Positions 52,467 to 59,745 of a stretch of 59,745 nt of DNA are shown piece after piece. A program made the translations under genes and the position numbers. The first letter of the stretch is position 1; every line of letters begins with the position of its first letter. Source of the stretch: JACZWZ01 sp036478235. GTDB taxonomy: Bacteria; Actinomycetota; Acidimicrobiia; Spongiisociales; UBA11373. The stretch lies in NCBI GenBank assembly GCA_036478235.1, contig JAZGDZ010000095.1, forward strand, positions 1-59,745. Reading direction: 5' to 3'. Below the pieces are notes generated by a model that was not told the DNA's origin, made no database searches, and saw nothing but the letters and a program-made list of their open reading frames with translations.

Positions 52467-53480
52467 GTGTCGGATCCACTTCTCGAGGTCAGCAATCTGC
52501 GCACGTACTTTTCGACCGAAGAAGGGATCGTGCGCGCCGTGGACGGGCTCAGCTTCACCATCCACAAGGGCGAGAAGTTCGGAGTGGTGGGGGAGTCCGG
52601 CTGTGGGAAGTCGGTTACCGCGCTGTCGGTGATGCGCCTCATCGAAGCCCCGGCGGGCGAGATCGTGACCGGGGAGATCCTCTTCAAGGGAGAGAACCTG
52701 CTCAACGTGAGCGATGAAGAGATGCGCAAGGTCCGGGGCGGACAGATCGCGATGATCTTCCAGGACCCGATGACGGCGCTCAACCCGGTCTACACCGTCG
52801 GGAACCAGCTCATTGAGACGGTGATGCTCCACCAGAGGGTGGGGAAGTCGGAGGCGTTCGACATCAGCGTGCAGGCGCTCGACGACGTCCATATCCCCAA
52901 CCCGCAGGAGCGGATGGAGGACTACCCGCACCAGCTCTCGGGGGGTATGAGGCAGAGGGTGATGATCGCCATGGGGCTGTCGTGCGACCCCGACCTACTC
53001 ATTGCCGACGAGCCGACAACCGCCCTCGACGTGACCACACAGGCGCAGATCCTCGACCTGATGCTCTCGCTCACCGAGGAGCGGGACACCGCGGTGATGC
53101 TCATCACCCACGACCTCGGCGTGGTGGCCGGCTTCTGCGACATGATCCAGGTGATGTACGCCGGGAGGATGGCCGAGCGAGGCACCACGAACTTCATCTT
53201 CGACGAGACGTATCACCCATACACGGCGGGCCTGCTCGGCTCGATGACCAGGCTCGACGAGGTGCGTGAGGAGCGCCTCTACTCGATCCGGGGGGCGCCC
53301 CCGTCGCTGATCGATCCTCCCGGGGGGTGCCGGTTCCGGGCGCGGTGCGACTTCGCCCAGGAGGTGTGCCGCAGCGACACCCCGCTGCCCCGTGAGCTGA
53401 GCGAAGGCCATTGGGCCGCCTGCCACTTCTCGCCCGATCTCGATCTGGCGCGTATGAGAGCGGAGGAGCCGGTCGGATGA
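52467..53480 (+). CDS. peptide-type ABC transporter ATPase (DppD-like)
   Basis: 337 aa from GTG 52467. Walker A GESGCGKS, Q-loop FQDPMTALNP, signature LSGGMRQRV, Walker B LLIADEPTTALD, H-loop LITHDLG, and the C-terminal oligopeptide domain with CRFRARCDFAQEVC, a cysteine cluster found in this subfamily. Overlaps the next ATPase by ATGA. Confidence 0.93.
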   Translation: MSDPLLEVSNLRTYFSTEEGIVRAVDGLSFTIHKGEKFGVVGESGCGKSVTALSVMRLIEAPAGEIVTGEILFKGENLLNVSDEEMRKVRGGQIAMIFQDPMTALNPVYTVGNQLIETVMLHQRVGKSEAFDISVQALDDVHIPNPQERMEDYPHQLSGGMRQRVMIAMGLSCDPDLLIADEPTTALDVTTQAQILDLMLSLTEERDTAVMLITHDLGVVAGFCDMIQVMYAGRMAERGTTNFIFDETYHPYTAGLLGSMTRLDEVREERLYSIRGAPPSLIDPPGGCRFRARCDFAQEVCRSDTPLPRELSEGHWAACHFSPDLDLARMRAEEPVG

Positions 53481-54556
53481 CGCAGGAGACCACGACGCCG
53501 GGCGCGGCAGCCACCGTGGAGATGGCGCCGGAGCGTCTGCTTCAGGTGGAGAACCTGGTCAAGAACTTCCCGATCACCAAGGGGATCTTCTTCCGCAGGC
53601 AGATTGCCGCGGTCCAGGCGGTCTCCGACATCTCTTTCCACATCGACAAGGGAGAGACGCTCGGCTTGGTGGGGGAGTCGGGTTGTGGCAAGTCGACGAC
53701 CGCTCGATGCATATTGAGACTCCTCGAGCCGACATCGGGCAAGGTGCTGTACCGGGCCGAGTCGGAAGGTGACTCCTCGATGCCGGCGGAGATCATCGAC
53801 ATCGCCTCGGCCGACAAACACCAGCTGCGGCGGCTTCGGCGCGAAGTGCAGATCGTCTTCCAGGACCCATATGCGTCACTGAATCCCCGCATGACCGTCG
53901 CCACCATCGTTGCCGAGCCGCTGCTGGTGCACGGGATAGGCGACACCGCGGACCGTATGGAGCGGGTGAAGGAGCTGCTCAAGGTCGTCGGGCTGAATCC
54001 GGAGCACACCAACCGGTACCCCCACGAGTTCTCCGGCGGCCAGCGTCAGCGCATCGGCGTTGCCCGGGCGCTCGCCCTCAACCCGTCGTTCATGGTCCTC
54101 GACGAGCCGGTCTCGGCCCTCGACGTGTCCATCCAGGCCCAAGTGCTCAACCTGATGGGAGACCTCCAGGAGGAATTCGGCCTCACCTACCTGTTCATCG
54201 CCCACGACCTCTCGGTGGTAAGGCACGTGTGCGACCGTGTGGCGGTGATGTACCTGGGGAAGATGGCAGAGGTGGCCGACCGCGACACGCTGTACAAGCG
54301 GCCGATGCACCCCTACACGCACGCCCTGATGTCGGCGGTGCCGATCCCCGACCCCACCGTCGAAAGGGAGCGGCACCGCATCATCCTCGAGGGCGACATC
54401 CCGTCGCCGATCAACCCGCCCCCCGGCTGTCGGTTCAACACTCGCTGCCCCCGAGCCGAGTTCCCCAGGTGCTCGGAGGAGGTGCCTGAGCTGCGCCAGG
54501 TCGAGCCCGACCACTGGGTGGCCTGCCACTTCCCGGAGGTCAAGCAGGTCCTCTGA
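53477..54556 (+). CDS. peptide-type ABC transporter ATPase (DppF-like)
   Basis: 359 aa from ATG 53477. Walker A GESGCGKST, FQDPYASLNPRM, FSGGQRQRIGVARAL, FMVLDEPVSALD, FIAHDLSVV and C-terminal CRFNTRCPRAEFPRC. Completes a five-gene importer with two ATPases. Ends 44 bp before tRNA-Leu(GAG). Confidence 0.93.
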   Translation: MTQETTTPGAAATVEMAPERLLQVENLVKNFPITKGIFFRRQIAAVQAVSDISFHIDKGETLGLVGESGCGKSTTARCILRLLEPTSGKVLYRAESEGDSSMPAEIIDIASADKHQLRRLRREVQIVFQDPYASLNPRMTVATIVAEPLLVHGIGDTADRMERVKELLKVVGLNPEHTNRYPHEFSGGQRQRIGVARALALNPSFMVLDEPVSALDVSIQAQVLNLMGDLQEEFGLTYLFIAHDLSVVRHVCDRVAVMYLGKMAEVADRDTLYKRPMHPYTHALMSAVPIPDPTVERERHRIILEGDIPSPINPPPGCRFNTRCPRAEFPRCSEEVPELRQVEPDHWVACHFPEVKQVL

Positions 54557-54600
54557 CCCGGCGGAGAGTCGACATAACCAGACGTATACTCGGGCGCCAC

Positions 54601-54688
<88 letters not shown>

Positions 54689-54963
54689 CTGCACCCCATG
54701 CCTCAGATATGCACCGAGATGCTCAGAGGCCCGAAACGACGGGACTCTCGGACCCCGGCTCGGTGTCAGACACTCCGCCTGGTCCCGTTGCACCGAGTTG
54801 CACCGCATGTACGCCCGTAGACCCCTGTGGACGGGGTTCCGGGCACCTCGCCCGGCATCCAGCATGTCTTGCCGGTGCTGGAGAGGTCGACTTCCCGTAC
54901 GTCCGGTTCCGATGAGGTGACGCTGGCACGAGACCTCTCGGTACCATCAAAACCTGGTGATAG
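54689..54963. other. non-coding junction after tRNA-Leu(GAG)
   Basis: No integrase or other gene is recognisable. Four TGCACC-containing units occur (54690, 54710, 54789 and 54799), three of them extending to TGCACCGA or TGCACCGC. This is the usual site for an island attachment core, but no second copy of the tRNA 3' end is visible up to the right edge. Confidence 0.5.
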
Positions 54964-55851
54964 ATGTCTGGTGCTCAACTAAGGACTACGCGAGTTGGCA
55001 GTCCAGCCGAGAGGCTGGCTGAGTACTTCCTGAGCGGGATCGCATTCACCACCCCGGTTCCCCGACAAGAAGACGTAGGACACGATTTCTACTGCGTCTT
55101 AACGCGTCGTCCCGAGGAAGGTTTGATGGTTCTCGCCGGACCATCGTTCACAGTTCAGGTCAAGAGCCGTCATCAGAAGATCCGCTACGAGAGCGACGCG
55201 GCCACAACCTGGCTCGCGAATCAGGAGAATCCCTTCTTCGTGTGTTTCGCAGATCCGCGGAAGTCGAGCGTGAACCTCTACTCGACATGCGCGTTGGTCC
55301 CAGGTCTGCTGCAGTACGGGAGGCGCGTGACGGTCCTGGAGCCCGATGTCCCCAGTTCTCGAGAGAACATCCACAAGGATGATGATGACATCCTTCACAT
55401 TCCGCTTGGACCGCCCGTTCTGAGCCTGACCATGGATGATGTGCGTGAGGAGAGCGACCTCGCTCGATGGGCGGAGATTCTCGAGCCCTGGATCGAGATC
55501 GATCGTCAGAACATCGTCAACCGTCGAGCCAAGATTCATTGGGTGCATAGGCCCATTCGTCATACAACCAACCAGGCATTGGACCCAGGGTCACTCGGTG
55601 TGGGCTTCTACTGGAACGCGAAGAACCTTGCCACCTCAGGCACCAATCTTCTGAGAGCGGCCACCCTTCTTAGGCTTGAAATCGCCCAGCTTGATGACCT
55701 CGAAGAGGAAGCGGATTTTGCGAGTGGCGAGCAGCGAGACGCGTTGAACGCCATCCTCGACGCTTTCTGGCCGGTGCTCGGCCCCACCGCCCGGGAGAAC
55801 ATCCGACGTGCGGTGCCGGGACACGACTGGCCAGGAACGCCGCGCCCGTAG
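54964..55851 (+). CDS. DUF4365-like protein (PD-(D/E)XK nuclease-fold candidate)
   Basis: 295 aa. The N-terminal 100 residues resemble DUF4365: AERLAEYFLSG, a D in VGHDFYCVL and FTVQVKSRH, giving an E...D...QxK arrangement of the restriction-endonuclease fold. Base composition and codon use are less GC-biased than in the housekeeping genes. The rest is unrecognised. Families of this fold occur in anti-phage and mobile loci, but activity here is inference. First gene of the post-tRNA island. Confidence 0.7.
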   Translation: MSGAQLRTTRVGSPAERLAEYFLSGIAFTTPVPRQEDVGHDFYCVLTRRPEEGLMVLAGPSFTVQVKSRHQKIRYESDAATTWLANQENPFFVCFADPRKSSVNLYSTCALVPGLLQYGRRVTVLEPDVPSSRENIHKDDDDILHIPLGPPVLSLTMDDVREESDLARWAEILEPWIEIDRQNIVNRRAKIHWVHRPIRHTTNQALDPGSLGVGFYWNAKNLATSGTNLLRAATLLRLEIAQLDDLEEEADFASGEQRDALNAILDAFWPVLGPTARENIRRAVPGHDWPGTPRP

Positions 55852-55875
55852 CTGCGGAGAAAGGGAGGCTCGGTC

Positions 55876-56046
55876 GTGGAGGTTGTGCGCGCGGCCAGCG
55901 GTAGCCTTCGCGCGATGACGGGAAGAGCCAGGGTGCCGAACACGCTGAACGGCCGGCTGGACCGCATCTACGCAGCCATCGGTGCGACTCGAACGGATGA
56001 TCTGAGCAAGGTTGTGCCGACCTTCAGTGCTGGCGGTGGGTTTTGA
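55876..56046 (+). CDS. small protein, 56 aa
   Basis: GTG start with a strong AAGGGAGG site 7 nt upstream; ends 3 nt before the next gene, so it looks like part of a short operon with the DUF4365-like gene. Contains NGRLDRIYAAIGATRTDDLSK, a plausible helix-turn region. No known family. Too short for certainty. Confidence 0.5.
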   Translation: MEVVRAASGSLRAMTGRARVPNTLNGRLDRIYAAIGATRTDDLSKVVPTFSAGGGF

Positions 56047-56049
56047 GAG

Positions 56050-56523
56050 GTGAAGGTGGACTTCACCAAGGCCTTCTCGCAGGCTGAGATTGAGAACATG
56101 CTCGCTTCACTCATAGGAAACATCGCATCAATGCGCGATCACGCGCGCCGCGCGTTCAAGGGCGCCGGAATCGATCCCGACGAGGTCGACGCGATTGCGG
56201 GCGAGGCGTCGAACGCCATTGTTCAAGACCTCTTCGACCGGGAGAAGCACGGGGGCATATCAAGGTCTGGGGATTACTCGGGCCGGAATCCAGAGCTGCG
56301 CAATCAGGTCTCGTTCCTCAGGATGAGCGGCGGCGGGGTAGTCATTGGCCCAGAACTCCAAAAGGTAGGAGACGGATCCGCTCAGATCGCAGTCGACGCT
56401 GACGTCATCGACGCGGATGGCAAGAGAATCGGAGAGCTCACAGCCATCTGTGAGGCTGCGATTACGGCTTGGGAGGAGGGCCTGGCACGGCTCGGATTCG
56501 ATCTTTCATTCGCCGCCGATTGA
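56050..56523 (+). CDS. hypothetical protein, 157 aa
   Basis: GTG start, preceded by GAGAG. Helical N-terminal part (about 1-65) and a mixed C-terminal part containing RSGDYSGRNPELRNQVSFL and AVDADVIDADGKRIGELT. No membrane segment, no recognised domain or catalytic motif. Probably co-transcribed with the 56-aa and DUF4365-like genes. Function unknown. Confidence 0.65.
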   Translation: MKVDFTKAFSQAEIENMLASLIGNIASMRDHARRAFKGAGIDPDEVDAIAGEASNAIVQDLFDREKHGGISRSGDYSGRNPELRNQVSFLRMSGGGVVIGPELQKVGDGSAQIAVDADVIDADGKRIGELTAICEAAITAWEEGLARLGFDLSFAAD

Positions 56524-56669
56524 CCACCGACGAGGGACGACACTCGATCGCGACCAGCAGGCCGAGCCCTCCTCTGCTCTGGGGACATTCCCGCACGGTG
56601 GCCGGATGCCAGCGTCCTGATACCTGCATGCAATCATTCGGCCATGAACGCGACTCGTTTGCGAAGCCA

Positions 56670-57335
56670 ATGAGCGTCTGGCCCGAAGGGTGCATTTTCC
56701 CGGTGGTCGCCGGGAAAACCGAAACGGACGGCGAACCCTGGCAAACCCAAGCTGTTGTCGGCACAGCCTTTGCCGTTGGGATCGTGTTGTCACTTGCTGG
56801 CATGTCTTGAAGGGGGCCGTCGAAGCTGGCCTGGAAGTGGGCTTGACGATCGATGACGAAGGCGGGACAACTCGGTTCGTACCTGTTGCCTTCGAAAGAT
56901 CCTCAGATGGACACGATCTGGCGATAGGTGAACTGTCTTGGGCCCCAGAACCCCAGTTCACTCTCAGCGGAGACCTCAATGAGGGTCTTGATGTGTACTC
57001 GTACGGGTACCCGCTCACGCAGATAGGCCGGGACCCCGACGGCGAGCGCCGCTTCAAGCTCGGACTGAGACTTTTCAAAGGTTACGTAGTGAGCGCATCT
57101 TTCCTGGACTTCCCTGGGTACCCGGAGGCATCGGGTCTTGAGTTGGACATGCCAGCTCCCGGAGGCATGAGCGGGGCGCCGTTGCTCCGCGACACTCCTG
57201 GCTCAGGAGGATCACGGGAGGTTGTCGGTGTCATCCAGGGGACCAGACGGGTCGACATTGACGGATCAAGAGGATGTAAGGCTTGGCCTCGCCTATGGCG
57301 TCGACCCGGTTGCTTCACTAATTGCGAATGGGTGA
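56670..57335 (+). pseudogene. trypsin-like serine protease, two compensating frameshifts
   Basis: Reads MSVWPEGCIFPVVAG in frame 1, switches by -1 near the GGG at 56778-56780, continues with His (VVTCWHVLKG), Asp (GHDLAIGELS) and Ser (PGGMSGAPLL) in the second frame, then returns to the first frame near the GGGG at 57238-57241 to end as RLGLAYGVDPVASLIANG. Adding one G at the first tract and removing one at the second gives a continuous 221-aa protease domain with a full catalytic triad. This could be real decay, G-tract phase variation, or two base-call errors. Confidence 0.72.
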
Positions 57336-57712
57336 ACCTGGGGACCTCTGCCTCTGATGACATTATGAGCAGTGGGGGATGCCAGTGCGTAGTCATCACC
57401 CCATCTGGGCAGGTCCACGAAGACGGGTGAGATAGACCCAGATCGCGGCATGCAGGCCGGCCGCTACGGGCGTTACCGCAGTCGTCGTTTTCCACGGGAG
57501 CCCTTCCGTTGTATCTCGGAGACACTCGAGAACCTGGCCCGGTATCCGGAGGCCGAACAGGTCACACGAAGTGACGGAAGGCCTCGGGAGAGGCTGGATT
57601 GGCGGCTCGACTCGGTCTGTCATTCGTCTGGATGCTCGGCGTCGGCCTCGGCCGGGTGACGGTCTTTCCAGGCGACTAGTCGGGGACCGGGAATTGTTGC
57701 CGACCGCGATCC
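57336..57712. other. non-coding stretch between protease relic and hsdR relic
   Basis: About 375 bp. Frames on both strands are short and match nothing I recognise; upstream parts of HsdR (helicase motifs) are not visible here. Likely remnant DNA. Confidence 0.5.
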
Positions 57713-58369
57713 GCTCATCAGAACGATGCGTGGTGGATCGACGTGACCTACCCCATGCTCGAACAGCTTCGCAGGCGGCTACGCCAACTTGTCCCGCTCA
57801 TCGAGAGATCGAAGAAGTCTGTCATCTACTCCGACTTCGAAGATGACATCGGCATCGGAGTGGAAGTCGGATTCAAAGGCGTCACAGATGGCGTAAGTGT
57901 CGAATTCGCCCAGTTCCGTAAAAAGGCCCAGCACTACCTCAAGCAACACCTCGACGAACCCACCGTCGCAAAGGTTCGCAGCGGTCAGCCACTCTCGTCG
58001 AGCGACTTGGCCGAGCTCCAACGCATCCTCGAATCAGCTGGAATCGGTGGAAATGAGCTATTTGCCCTGGCAACTGAAAGCGCTGGAAACTTCGGCCTCT
58101 TTATCCGATCGCTTGTAGGCATGGATCGCGCTGCCGCCAAGCAAGCGTTCGTCGGATACCTGGACGAGCAGCGGTACAGCAAGAATCAGATCCAGTTCAT
58201 CAACGAGATCATCAACTACCTGACTGAGCACGGAGTGCTTGAGAAGGGTCGCATTTACCAGTCCCCGTTCATTGCGTTCGCGCCGACAGGACCTGATGAT
58301 CTGTTTGGCTCCGCTGACGTAGATCGGATTTTCGAAGTTCTCGACGGCTTGGTGACGGTGGCGGCCTAG
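57713..58369 (+). pseudogene. hsdR: C-terminal fragment of type I restriction enzyme HsdR
   Basis: Homology begins at about AHQNDAWWIDVTYPMLE (57713), before any good start codon; the frame is closed by TAG at 57677. The rest (KKSVIYSDFEDDIG, FRKKAQHYLKQH, FIRSLVGMDRAAAKQAF, IQFINEIINYLTEHG) is the HsdR C-terminal domain that contacts the methylase core. The nuclease and helicase domains (roughly 800 aa) and hsdM/hsdS are absent. A GTG at 57743 could still yield a 208-aa peptide, but restriction function is lost. Confidence 0.82.
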
Positions 58370-58502
58370 GTCGTGAACCCGGCCGGATGCCAGTCACGAC
58401 GTCAAGGTCACTACCCGCCTGAATCTGGCACCTCCGGTGGCACCCAACCGATCGCTCGAGAACCGAGCACACCGTGGGGACGCCACGTCTACACCGCGAC
58501 GT

Positions 58503-58521
58503 TCCAGGTCCTAGACCTGGA
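58503..58521. terminator. hairpin between convergent genes
   Basis: TCCAGGTC, loop CTA, GACCTGGA: a perfect 8-bp stem in the 194-bp gap between the hsdR relic and the glycosyltransferase, both reading toward it. No T-run, so terminator function is only plausible. Nothing else is recognised in 58370-58563. Confidence 0.4.
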
Positions 58522-58563
58522 GCGCGTGGTTTCGGTCACTTCCCCGATGAGCCTCCTTGCTTA

Positions 58564-59745
58564 TCAGGCGAGAAGGTCGTCGTAGATTCGGTTGATGTGC
58601 TCGGCAATCCGCCGCCAGTCGAACTGCTGTTGGATTAGCCGGCGGGCGTGGCGCCCTCGCTGACGTCGGGAGGACTTGTCTGAGATCGACTGGATGATGG
58701 CGTCTGAGAGTTCGGTCTCACTTTCCGGTGTCACCCGCCAGCCGTTTGGCCGAGCCGGGTCGGTGTTGACGAACGATTTGGGTCCGCCCGAATCGGTCGC
58801 GATTACCGGGAGGCCGCAGGCCATGGCCTCCAGGTAGACCTGGCCGAACGGCTCGTCGACCGAGGGCGCCACGAACACGTCGGCACAGTTGAACCCAACA
58901 GCGAGATCCTCATGTCCCCGCCAGCCGGTGAAGAAGACGCCTTCGACCCCCAGCGAGGTCGCCACCGTGTGGGGATGTTCGCCTTCCCACTCACCCGGAT
59001 AACCGCCCCAGATGACCAACGGCGGTGGAGACCGTCCGAGCTCCTCCCGCGCCGTGGCGTAGGCGCGGACGAGCAGTGGAACCCGCTTGAAATCCAAGAA
59101 GCGGCCGACGAACAGCAGCACTGGAAGCAGCTCACCCGTCGCCGGGTCCAAGAAGAAACCCTCTAGGTCGTTGTCCGAGTAGCGGATCGTGCCCGGCTGG
59201 CCGCTCTCATCCCACCCTCGCGGCTCGTTCACCAGCCATTGACGCCACTGCACCACCCGTTCGCTTCCGTTCAAGCCGAGGGGTTGGAACCTGCTGACGT
59301 CGACTCCGTTCGGTACAACTTCGATTGCCGCAGGGTCCACCGCCAACAGGTCTATTGCTAACTGGCGATCGGTCGGTGAGATAACGACGAGACGATCGGC
59401 TCGAAGGCCGGCCCTCACGAGACGCTGATCCCACTCGGCCGCGTGCTTCCACCGCTCACCGCTGAGACGAATCTGGGCCAACATCTTCAACTCAGTGCCA
59501 TGTAGGTGCACAACAGAGGGCCGATCACCTAAAACTGCGACCGCATCGTTGACATGGGTCAGGTGGTGGATGTGATATAGATCCGGTGGCCCCACCCGCT
59601 CAAGCAGCGACTGCCACACCGCCACCTGACGCTGGTACGCGTCGTCGTTCAATGAGGCAAACATCCGGTCGGGCACGCTCGGTCGGTCCTCAAACGAAGG
59701 GTGGAATGGCACCGGTGCAGCCATCGGGTCCTGACCCTGTTCAAA
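58564..59745 (-). CDS. glycosyltransferase family 4, N-terminus beyond window
   Basis: At least 393 codons; the frame is open to the window edge, and the ATG at 59724 is probably internal because the usual GT-B N-terminal strand is missing. GT4 features: HLHGTELKM, VVPNGVDVSRFQP, LLFVGRFLDFKRVPLL and the donor-site EPFGQVYLEAMACGLPVIATDSGG with its two glutamates. Transfers sugar from a nucleotide sugar, probably to a surface polysaccharide or small acceptor. Confidence 0.88.
   Translation of the reverse strand, partial: FEQGQDPMAAPVPFHPSFEDRPSVPDRMFASLNDDAYQRQVAVWQSLLERVGPPDLYHIHHLTHVNDAVAVLGDRPSVVHLHGTELKMLAQIRLSGERWKHAAEWDQRLVRAGLRADRLVVISPTDRQLAIDLLAVDPAAIEVVPNGVDVSRFQPLGLNGSERVVQWRQWLVNEPRGWDESGQPGTIRYSDNDLEGFFLDPATGELLPVLLFVGRFLDFKRVPLLVRAYATAREELGRSPPPLVIWGGYPGEWEGEHPHTVATSLGVEGVFFTGWRGHEDLAVGFNCADVFVAPSVDEPFGQVYLEAMACGLPVIATDSGGPKSFVNTDPARPNGWRVTPESETELSDAIIQSISDKSSRRQRGRHARRLIQQQFDWRRIAEHINRIYDDLLA

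Noticed and set aside
56760..57260. Programmed ribosomal frameshifting in the protease gene
   Set aside because: Two shifts in opposite directions would be needed and neither site is a standard slippery heptamer; G-tract indels explain it more simply.

Overview
The window is a high-GC chromosomal segment of ordinary housekeeping genes, with short intergenic spaces and many GTG starts, GTGA/ATGA start-stop overlaps and a few TTG starts. Gene content and order point to an actinobacterium: polA-rpsA-coaE-uvrB-uvrA-uvrC, then rapZ-yvcK-pgk-tpi-secG, a pair of ArsA-type ATPases, a RapZ/YvcK pair and a PHP-domain DnaE. The lack of whiA and gap between yvcK and pgk, and the unusual two-domain ThyX, suggest a deep-branching lineage such as Acidimicrobiia rather than a classical actinomycete. 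That placement is inference from gene content only.

Layout. 1-7.7 kb: pfkA and a DUF2090 aldolase-like gene (minus strand), divergent dnaE, then two coupled ArsA-like ATPases. 7.7-15.6 kb: a small protein, a two-domain ThyX-like protein, several small membrane proteins (two of them tandem paralogues), nth, a MATE exporter, an MFS transporter and a shortened CsaA-like protein. 15.6-24.4 kb: ccdA, then trpE, a YgfZ-like gene, a two-component system and trpC-trpF-trpB-trpA. 24.4-25.8 kb: a complete insertion sequence. 25.8-28.2 kb: nadE and tRNA-Leu(CAA). 28.2-43.2 kb: a DNA replication and repair block (polA, rpsA, a CpaE-like ATPase, coaE, uvrB, tatA, uvrA, a methyltransferase, uvrC, ogt). 43.2-48.3 kb: rapZ, yvcK, pgk, tpiA, gpmA, secG. 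48.4-54.6 kb: a complete five-gene oligopeptide-type ABC transporter. 54.6 kb: tRNA-Leu(GAG), followed by about 3.7 kb of visibly lower-GC accessory DNA that looks like a decaying island (DUF4365-like nuclease, small unknown proteins, a trypsin-like gene broken by two compensating G-tract indels, and the C-terminal remnant of a type I restriction HsdR). The right edge is a glycosyltransferase cut by the window.

The most unusual content lies between the genes. Four intergenic spaces carry inverted arrays of 7-bp units (CCTAACG/TTAGGCA type before uvrC and nadE; GATGTCT/CAGATCT type before gpmA and the dppB-like gene), with a homogeneous right arm, a diverged left arm and related loops. A second family is a stem-loop that in three of four copies begins exactly at a TAG stop codon (pfkA, the 103-aa membrane protein, uvrB). 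A third family is a roughly 72-bp dispersed repeat with a GC hairpin (three copies), and a flanking piece of one copy also occurs inside the abnormal centre of the CsaA-like gene. The insertion sequence has landed inside one of the heptamer arrays with a 6-bp target duplication and carries two copies of its terminal motif at each end. No intact, clearly novel defence system is visible; the strongest candidates for something undescribed are the heptamer hairpin arrays and the stop-codon-anchored repeats.
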